A program made the position numbers and the translations under genes. This document shows, piece after piece, positions 22,928-29,001 of a DNA stretch of 29,001 bases. Where the stretch lies: NCBI GenBank assembly GCA_044425705.1, contig JAWXVD010000033.1, forward strand, positions 1-29,001, written 5' to 3'. The DNA is from JAWXVD01 sp044425705 (lineage in GTDB: Bacteria > Bacillota > Clostridia > Lachnospirales > Lachnospiraceae). The notes beneath the pieces were generated by a model. That model was not told the origin of the DNA. It saw nothing but the letters and a program-made list of their open reading frames with translations, and did no database searches. Position 1 is the stretch's first letter; every line of letters starts with the position of its first letter.

Positions 22928-24739
22928 ATGGAAAGAAAAGTAAAAATAGCAGTTATTGACACTTATGTAGATGTTAATTCTAATGTATTACAAAATATGG
23001 ACATTCACTTTTCATCTTTTATGTTTGATGAAGACGAAGTTGAGAAACAATCCCATTGTGGACATGGAACAGCTGTATGTTCAATAATTTCAAAAACATG
23101 TACAAATGTTGAGATAACAGTATATCCAGTGTTTGAAAATTTAGAAAAAGACATTTCGATTAATGAAATTATAAGTGTACTCAAAGATATTTATCAAAAT
23201 AATCATTTTGATTTGATTAATATGAGTTTTGGTATAACCGAGGCAGATATAGAAGATATAGAGGCTCTAGAAAATATATGTAACATGATTGATAACAATG
23301 GAACAATTATTGTTGCGGCATTTGATAATAATGGTTCTATGTCGTATCCAGCTGCATTTCAAAGTGTGATAGGAGTAGATATAACTAATAAAGTTATATC
23401 TCATCTGGATTATGAATATATTATAAATAGTCCAATAAACATTCGTGGGAGTTCTCGTTTGCAAAGAGTTCTTTGGGAGAATAATCAATATATTCTAGTT
23501 ACTGGGTCAAGTTTTGTATGTCCGTACATTACAGGATTAATAGCTAACATAATTGAAAGCAATGTTGTTAGCAAACAAAAAATTATGTATTATTTAAGTG
23601 AAAAGGCAATAATTATTAGAGATAATGCAAATATATCAAAATATTCTTGTGACTCAACTTTTTTTGTTAAAAAAGCAATTGCATTTCCATTTAACAAAGA
23701 GATTCATTCCATTGCTATGTTTTCTAGTTTATTGACATTTGAATTAATTGATATTTATGATATAAAACATACAATGCGAGTTCATAAAAAAACTTCTATT
23801 CTTTTGGGAAGAAGGTGTGATAAAGACTATATCATTAAAAACATAGATTCGCTTAATTGGAATTCAAATTTCGATACGATAATTATTGGTCACGTTGAAG
23901 AAATAGCAAGGATTGTTGGTCACGAGTATATTAAATCAATTATTGATATGGCAATTAAACATAATAAGCAAATATATGCATTTGATAAGTCAATTAAAGA
24001 GTATATAGATAATGAGAATAATCAAGTTAGATTTTATTATCCTAGGATAGATAAAGAAAGAATACCGATACAAAACTATGGTAAAATGTGGCACATTAAC
24101 ACCCCAATATTGGCTATACTAGGGACTAGATCAAAACAAGGTAAATTCTCTGTACAACAAATGTTTCGAAAGAAATTAATGGAAAAAGGATATAATATAG
24201 GTTTTTTAGCAACTGAACCTTCGGGCGGTTTATTTAACGCACAAGATGTTTTTCCTTTTGGATACAACTCATCTATATTAGTACCTGTAGAGGAAACAGT
24301 TCCGATTTTAAATGAAATTCTACATGAGATAGATATACAAAAATTTGACTTAATTATTACTGGTGGACAATCTGGGTGCATTCCATATGATTTATACAAT
24401 ACACAAAATATTTTGCTATGGCAAGCAGCATATTTATATGGTATTAATCCAGATGCAGTTGTGATTTGTATATGTTTTGATGATGACGTTGAATATATTA
24501 AAAGGACAATTTCTTTTATAGAGTCAACATGTAATACCGAAGTAATAGCTGCTGTCTTATTTCCAATTGCATATGAGTCGTATGCAGTAGGACAATATCG
24601 GGCTATCAATTTATCTAAAATGGGAAATTATTCTGACGTTTCTCTTGGATTAAGTGAAAAACTTGGCATTCCTGTTTATACTCACTCATCAGAAGATATT
24701 AATTTCTGTATTGAATTGGTGGAAAAATTTTTTGATTAA
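22928..24739 (+). CDS. Subtilase (S8) fused to a TIGR04066/DUF1611-like P-loop domain
   Basis: The 603-residue protein has no signal peptide. Residues 1-230 are a subtilisin-type domain with an apparently complete triad: Asp11 in AVIDTYVD, His46 in CGHGTAV, Ser195 in TGSSFVCP, plus NMSFG near the oxyanion region. After a linker (about 230-390), the C-terminal part has a P-loop, GTRSKQGKFS (from residue 399), then ATEPSGGLF and ITGGQSGCIPYD. It resembles the P-loop maturation protein (TIGR04066) of clostridial peptide systems. The peptidase half probably cuts the leader of the nearby precursor inside the cell. As I recall, these parts are usually separate genes. Confidence 0.88.
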   Translation: MERKVKIAVIDTYVDVNSNVLQNMDIHFSSFMFDEDEVEKQSHCGHGTAVCSIISKTCTNVEITVYPVFENLEKDISINEIISVLKDIYQNNHFDLINMSFGITEADIEDIEALENICNMIDNNGTIIVAAFDNNGSMSYPAAFQSVIGVDITNKVISHLDYEYIINSPINIRGSSRLQRVLWENNQYILVTGSSFVCPYITGLIANIIESNVVSKQKIMYYLSEKAIIIRDNANISKYSCDSTFFVKKAIAFPFNKEIHSIAMFSSLLTFELIDIYDIKHTMRVHKKTSILLGRRCDKDYIIKNIDSLNWNSNFDTIIIGHVEEIARIVGHEYIKSIIDMAIKHNKQIYAFDKSIKEYIDNENNQVRFYYPRIDKERIPIQNYGKMWHINTPILAILGTRSKQGKFSVQQMFRKKLMEKGYNIGFLATEPSGGLFNAQDVFPFGYNSSILVPVEETVPILNEILHEIDIQKFDLIITGGQSGCIPYDLYNTQNILLWQAAYLYGINPDAVVICICFDDDVEYIKRTISFIESTCNTEVIAAVLFPIAYESYAVGQYRAINLSKMGNYSDVSLGLSEKLGIPVYTHSSEDINFCIELVEKFFD

Positions 24740-24747
24740 AAGGGAAG

Positions 24748-25659
24748 ATGGTGCTAGTTGTGAAAATTTTACCAAGAAATATTATAATATTATATACATT
24801 AGAATGTAATGCTCGGTGTCGCCATTGTTGTTTTTCATGCTCACCCGATCAAAAGGAAAAATTAAACGTAAATACTGTAAAAAACATTATAGATGATATA
24901 ATAAAGTATCCGAGTATAACAAATATTTCATTTTCTGGAGGCGAAATATTTTTATACCCAGATGAAATACTAGAATTACTCTTTTATGCACGGAGCAAAG
25001 GTTTAAACATACAGTGCACAACCAATGGATTTTGGGGTGAAAATATTGTTATTGCAGAGCGAATTATGAAACGTTTACAGTCAGTTAACTTATCAACATT
25101 GACGATTTCGTTTGATGAGTTCCACAAAGAGTTTATTTCTGTGGAATCGATAGATACGCTTATTCAATTAGCTGCTAAGTATAGAATACATGTTGAAATA
25201 AAAGGAGTCGCTGTAAATGGGAGTAAGAGTGTTTATGAGCTGCTGAATGATTTACCGCATAGATTACTTGATGTTAATGTAAAAGAAATCATATGTTTGC
25301 CTGTAGGTAGAGCATTTTCTTTAGTTAGTAAAAATCAATATTTGGTTAATCCAACAGAATATTTTACTTGTCCTTCGATAGGTCGAGACGTTACAATTTA
25401 TCCACAAGGGTATGTTGTACCTTGTTGTTCTCCTGTTCCAAATCCGAAAACATTCAATATAGGAAACATTAATAATAATTCATTATCTGAAATTATTAAT
25501 TCATATAATGATATGAGAATAAAAAAAATCTATAAATACGGATTGATTAATGAGATTACTGATGAGAATAGACAAAAATCAATTTGTGAGATTTGTTCTG
25601 ATTATTTAGAAAGAGGTGATATAAATGAAAGTAAATTACAACTTCATGTGGATTTATAA
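24748..25659 (+). CDS. Radical SAM/SPASM-like enzyme 3
   Basis: The 303-residue protein has the cluster motif CNARCRHC (Cys20, Cys24, Cys27), with more Cys at 28 and 31, and the SAM-binding stretch ISFSGGEIFL. The C-terminal region YFTCPSIGRDVTIYPQG, PCCSPVP and ICEICSDY fits a short SPASM-type or twitch domain. The ATG at 24748 has AGGGAAG almost touching it; a GTG at 24760 is an alternative start. It lies eight bases after the subtilase fusion and overlaps the exporter by 35 bases. It adds a third, distinct radical chemistry to the cluster. Confidence 0.87.
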   Translation: MVLVVKILPRNIIILYTLECNARCRHCCFSCSPDQKEKLNVNTVKNIIDDIIKYPSITNISFSGGEIFLYPDEILELLFYARSKGLNIQCTTNGFWGENIVIAERIMKRLQSVNLSTLTISFDEFHKEFISVESIDTLIQLAAKYRIHVEIKGVAVNGSKSVYELLNDLPHRLLDVNVKEIICLPVGRAFSLVSKNQYLVNPTEYFTCPSIGRDVTIYPQGYVVPCCSPVPNPKTFNIGNINNNSLSEIINSYNDMRIKKIYKYGLINEITDENRQKSICEICSDYLERGDINESKLQLHVDL

Positions 25660-27292
25660 TAAAACAAAGGGTTTGCGTAAATATTTTTTGGTGCTAATAA
25701 TTATGGGACTTTTGCTCGCATTTGTTAATATCGGAATGACAATCACATTAAAGCGATTTGTTGATATAGCAGTGGGAGATTTAGATTACCCATTGTTAAA
25801 TAACGCTCTTTTGGCGGTTATGTTTATAGTTTTAGAAGGTATAGGATCTATGCTGTCTATTGTGGCTTTTCGTGTATCAACAAATAAATACAATAAAATT
25901 TTAAAGATAGAGCTTTCGGAAAAACTTTATAACAGTAAACTCATTGATATTCAAAAAAAGCATATCGGAGAATTTATGACAAATATCACAAACGATGTTG
26001 AAAATGTAGCTAATTGTATTCCCACGATAATTCGTCAAACAGTAGGCGGAGGAATGTCAGCAATATTAGCAATATTTTACATTTTTTTCTTGAACTGGAA
26101 ATTAGCATTGATGTTGTTAATTTCGATTCCTCTTTTGATTTTATGTGTTGCAATTTTTTCACCTATTGTGCAAAAAGTAAGCAAAGTTGATAAGAAGAAT
26201 GAAGAAGATGTTCGCATATATATACAAGAAATGTTGCAAAAAATAATTATATTAAAATTATGTTCTATGGAGTCTGTTATCGGTAAAAAACTCAGAGAAT
26301 TAACGGAAAAGAAAGTTGACAGTTCACGAAAAATCGGAATAGCTGAGGGTGGATCCTCGTTTTTAAATAATATCATCGGAACAGCCATGATGTTAATTGC
26401 AATAGGCGGAGGGTCTTATTTTGTCTCACAAGGAGAATTACTCCTTGGTGATATGATTGCGATTATATCATTATCTAATTACATAATTTGGCCGTTCACA
26501 GCTGTCGGAGATATAATTTCTAATGCTAATCAGTCAATTATTTCAGCACAACGCTTAGATAATATTTATTCATTGGGGGAACAAAATCAAGTACAGTGCC
26601 TAGCTAAGAAAAAAGAAAATTTCACAGGCTTAAAACTTAATCAAGTTTCATTCGGATATGATGAAGTTGAGATTTTAAGTAATATCAATGCAGTTTTTGA
26701 AGCTAATAAGATAATAGGAGTTATTGGAGAAAGTGGCGGTGGAAAAAGCACTTTACTGAAAATCATATCAGGGCTATATGAACCTACAAATGGAAGTATT
26801 ACAGCAGTACATAATGAGGGTGCAATTAGTGGTGATAACTTGTTGCAGTATTCAGGATTTGTTCCACCAGATAATTTAGTGTTCCGGAATTCAATTAAAG
26901 AAAACATTTGTATGGCTATGCCAGTAGATTATACTAAAATGGTAAATTGTGCTAAAATGGCTAATATAGACGAATATATAAATTCTTTGGAGAACAAGTA
27001 TGAAACTAAAATTGGAGAAGGGGAACAAACGCTTTCCAGTGGTCAAGCACAACGTATTGCAATTGCACGTGTTCTCTATCAAGAATCGGAGATACTGTTA
27101 TTTGATGAGCCGACATCTAACCTTGATATAGATTCTGTTTTCATTTTTTTACAAACATTGGAACAAATCTCAAAAGACCATATTTGTATAGTTGTAACAC
27201 ATGACCAAAATGTAATAAATCACTGTCAGGTTCTTTTTGAGATAGAAGATGGTAAATTAACCGCATGTGATAAGAAGGTGGTAGAATCTTAA
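25625..27292 (+). CDS. ABC exporter, fused membrane and ATPase domains
   Basis: The 555-residue half-transporter has five to six membrane segments (residues 20-300) and a C-terminal ATPase domain. The ATPase has Walker A GESGGGKST (from residue 368), signature LSSGQAQRIAIARVLY, Walker B ILLFDEPTSNLD and the switch His in VVTHDQN. It has no N-terminal C39 peptidase, so leader removal must happen elsewhere, which fits the subtilase in the cluster. It probably works as a homodimer to export the mature peptide. It overlaps the third radical SAM gene and has an AGAGGTGAT SD. Confidence 0.92.
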   Translation: MKVNYNFMWIYNKTKGLRKYFLVLIIMGLLLAFVNIGMTITLKRFVDIAVGDLDYPLLNNALLAVMFIVLEGIGSMLSIVAFRVSTNKYNKILKIELSEKLYNSKLIDIQKKHIGEFMTNITNDVENVANCIPTIIRQTVGGGMSAILAIFYIFFLNWKLALMLLISIPLLILCVAIFSPIVQKVSKVDKKNEEDVRIYIQEMLQKIIILKLCSMESVIGKKLRELTEKKVDSSRKIGIAEGGSSFLNNIIGTAMMLIAIGGGSYFVSQGELLLGDMIAIISLSNYIIWPFTAVGDIISNANQSIISAQRLDNIYSLGEQNQVQCLAKKKENFTGLKLNQVSFGYDEVEILSNINAVFEANKIIGVIGESGGGKSTLLKIISGLYEPTNGSITAVHNEGAISGDNLLQYSGFVPPDNLVFRNSIKENICMAMPVDYTKMVNCAKMANIDEYINSLENKYETKIGEGEQTLSSGQAQRIAIARVLYQESEILLFDEPTSNLDIDSVFIFLQTLEQISKDHICIVVTHDQNVINHCQVLFEIEDGKLTACDKKVVES

Positions 27293-27341
27293 TTACTAAT
27301 TAAATGACATTGGATTCTGGATAGTTGCAAACAAAGATAAT

Positions 27342-28001
27342 ATGAAAACACGAATATATTACTTAGAAATTGATGACAATATAGATTATATTAAGTGGGA
27401 TAAATTATTATCCTTCGTATCCAAGGAAAAGCAAAATGAAATTCTAAGATTTAAGTTTGATATTGATAAAAAATTAAGTTTGTATTCGGATCTATTAATA
27501 AGAATAATGATCTGCTCTGAATTAAATATAGTCAATAATCAGATTCGATTTATGAAGAATAGATACGGAAAACCGTATCTATTTGGAGAGCAAAATTTAC
27601 AGTATAACATTTCCCATACAAGAAACTGCATTGTAGCTATTTTTTCTAACACCCCAGTGGGTATAGATGTAGAGAGAATTACTCAAGTAAATATTGATAT
27701 TTGCAAACGTTTTTTTTCACATAAAGAACAGGAGTATGTAAATAAAGTTGATAGTTATGTAGATAGTAGATTTTTTGAGCTTTGGACGAAGAAGGAATCA
27801 TACATAAAGTATGTAGGCAAAGGCTTATCAATACCATTACAATCATTTTGTGTCTTTGAGGCAAGCATATATGAAAAAATAAAAGTTTTTATAATTAATG
27901 ATTATGTTATATCAGTGTGTTGTGACAGCAATATAGAAAAAGGCATTGTTAAGTTAGATGAGAAGATTTTTGTGGAATGGGCAATGGGATATATGCATTA
28001 G
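27342..28001 (+). CDS. Sfp-type 4'-phosphopantetheinyl transferase
   Basis: The 219-residue protein has all the Sfp-family marks: NRYGKPYL, the acceptor-contact motif YNISHTRN, the magnesium-binding VGIDVERI, and FFELWTKKESYIKYVGKGL. It transfers phosphopantetheine from CoA to a carrier-protein Ser. The obvious substrate is Ser38 of the carrier-related protein in this cluster. It follows the exporter by 49 bases. A second, fatty-acid-type enzyme elsewhere in the genome would be expected, so this one is probably dedicated to the peptide pathway. Confidence 0.92.
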   Translation: MKTRIYYLEIDDNIDYIKWDKLLSFVSKEKQNEILRFKFDIDKKLSLYSDLLIRIMICSELNIVNNQIRFMKNRYGKPYLFGEQNLQYNISHTRNCIVAIFSNTPVGIDVERITQVNIDICKRFFSHKEQEYVNKVDSYVDSRFFELWTKKESYIKYVGKGLSIPLQSFCVFEASIYEKIKVFIINDYVISVCCDSNIEKGIVKLDEKIFVEWAMGYMH

Positions 28002-28290
28002 TAATTTTAAGTAAATGTTGAGCTTGGTACAATTATAAAAACATATGGTCATTACTATGAAGCACTTAACACTTTATTATTTCATTTAGATATGGTTTAT
28101 TTTAATAGGAAAATAAACGGATTCTGCAGATTTTCGAAAATAAAGTGATAGTGTAGTCGTTTTAGTTACTGCGAAATTTTAATGGGTATCGTCTATGGAA
28201 GAAACAAAATTTATCACATGACAACATATAACCATTTATGGCTAAGTGTCTTCAATGTAAGAAAGGCATGCCAATGGCATGATTGATTAA
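28002..28290. other. Gap after the transferase gene
   Basis: About 290 AT-rich bases show no gene, no clear terminator and no RNA gene. A small repeat, GGCATG-CCAA-TGGCATG, occurs near 28265-28281, close to the start of the broken gene that follows. Confidence 0.4.
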
Positions 28291-28834
28291 ATGAAAAGTA
28301 TAAAATTACCACTTAACAACCAATGGTTACATCCTACACAGTTTATGCTTTTTACTTGGCAGTTCTTGAGGAACATCCTGAAACAGGGGGATGGATATAT
28401 ATCGATATGATGAATCTATGGTCAGAAATAAAAGATGATAAGGGAAGAATCGACACTCCATTTAGATTTTCGAGCTGGAGATTAATGTATAGATGCCCTT
28501 TTTTTGATTTTGCTAATCTATCGCAAAACATGTATTCAGGACTGGACGATTACCCAATTGATTTTCTGGAAATTATAATAGAAAAGGGGTATTACTGTAT
28601 GATTTCTTACGATACATTTTATATTCCTGTTTCTCGTAAATATAAAAAAAGCATAGGAGCCATGAGATGTTCATCAACGGATTCGATAGCGAAAAGCAAG
28701 TTTTTTGTGTAGCTGATTTCTTTAATGGAAAACTCGAATTTAAAGAATTATCTTATATGGATATGAGAGCCGCTGTAAGAGGTGAGCTACAACTAAATCC
28801 ATATGCGTTTATCATTGTATATAAATATTTTTAA
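28291..28834 (+). pseudogene. Broken maturation-associated gene (BtrH-N-like), two frameshifts
   Basis: Three frames join into one product: MKSIKLPLNNQWL (from 28291), then TSYTVYAFYLAVLEEHPE through WRLMYRCPFFDFANLSQN and GYYCMISYDTFYIPVSRKYK, then HEMFINGFDSEKQVFCVADF and FNGKLEFKELSYMD to a stop at 28832-28834. One extra A near 28328 and one in the seven-A run at 28642-28649 restore a continuous frame of about 181 residues. The pattern of a dyad-like C-terminal GFD..K.F.VADF.NGK resembles cysteine-protease-like (butirosin BtrH N-terminal) proteins found near peptide or NRPS clusters. Inactive unless the runs are sequencing errors or slippage sites. Confidence 0.65.
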
Positions 28835-28899
28835 CCAGATTATATGCCACAAATGAATTATATGTTCGATAAAGATATACTATAAATGCTATTGTAATA

Positions 28900-29001
28900 G
28901 TGAGCCATTTAGCCATCTTGTGCTAGCCAATAAGTGAACCACTTTCAACAAATACCCTGTATAATAATCGTATGATTAGTACAGGAGGATGAAAGGGTGA
29001 T
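28900..29001. repeat. Short repeated motifs at the window end, possible insertion-sequence end
   Basis: GTGAGCCATTT (28900-28910) and GTGAACCACTTT (28934-28945) are near-direct repeats, with two further AGCCA copies between them. A TATAAT-like box and an AGGAGGATG SD follow right up to the window edge. Clustered terminal repeats before a transposase gene are typical of IS21-type elements, but the gene lies outside the window. Confidence 0.3.

Noticed and set aside
24076..24609. Long minus-strand open frame (177 codons) inside the subtilase fusion gene
   Set aside because: It is antisense to a protein with clear motifs, lacks an SD and has no recognisable domain; it mirrors the codon use of the real gene.
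26077..26388. Minus-strand frame of 103 codons inside the ABC exporter
   Set aside because: It is a shadow of a well-supported gene without its own start signals.
1..29001. CRISPR arrays, tRNA and rRNA genes
   Set aside because: I saw no regularly spaced repeats with unique spacers and no tRNA cloverleaf or rRNA-like sequence when reading the window.

Overview
The DNA is AT-rich with strong Shine-Dalgarno (SD) sites. It carries clostridial agr-type quorum sensing, many small lipoproteins and a decayed SpoIIID, a regulator found in spore formers. This points to a low-GC Clostridia, probably Lachnospiraceae. That placement is inferred from protein flavour only. The window looks like an accessory region: signalling, secreted proteins, a defence-like pair, a peptide natural-product cluster and much decayed mobile DNA.

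Layout. 1-1.9 kb: three small envelope or unknown genes, then a truncated NADAR fragment. 1.99-5.2 kb: agr system 1, with a LytTR response regulator, an HPK10 sensor kinase, AgrB, a short AgrD whose signal core has Ser in place of Cys, and a secreted SH3-like protein closed by a terminator. 5.2-11.1 kb: secreted and membrane proteins, namely a propeller-like lipoprotein, a solute-binding lipoprotein, two paralogous secreted proteins with a degenerate 3D-like domain, another lipoprotein and two small membrane proteins. 11.1-14.2 kb: a graveyard with a SpoIIID fragment, a possible structured RNA before a PBECR4-like gene, an IS21-type istB remnant with stops and a frameshift, and a fragment resembling a replication-protein helix-turn-helix. 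14.2-15.7 kb: an AAA ATPase plus a PD-(D/E)xK-like protein. 15.86-19.25 kb: an XRE regulator divergent from agr system 2, which has a Cys-containing AgrD. 20.1-28.0 kb: a peptide maturation cluster with three radical SAM proteins, an acyl-carrier-related protein, a 28-residue Cys-containing precursor, a subtilase fused to a P-loop domain, an ABC exporter and a 4'-phosphopantetheinyl transferase. 28.3-28.8 kb: a gene broken by two frameshifts. The last 150 bases carry short repeats that may be an insertion-sequence end.

How the parts may work together. Each agr system would make a cyclic peptide through AgrB and AgrD, sense it with its kinase and activate its own agrBD. All four 20-base repeats upstream of the two agrB genes share GTCC-N5-CG, and the proximal copy begins exactly 72 bases before each agrB start. 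This suggests a common LytTR binding code and possible cross-talk. agr system 2 sits just upstream of the peptide cluster and may control it. In the cluster, radical SAM enzymes would modify the precursor, the subtilase part could remove its leader, and the ABC protein could export it. The carrier protein, with its own activating transferase, suggests a thioester-bound step that is unusual for a ribosomal peptide. The organization resembles the clostridial Cys-rich peptide (CcpM/Clo7bot) maturation systems as I remember them; no database was searched.
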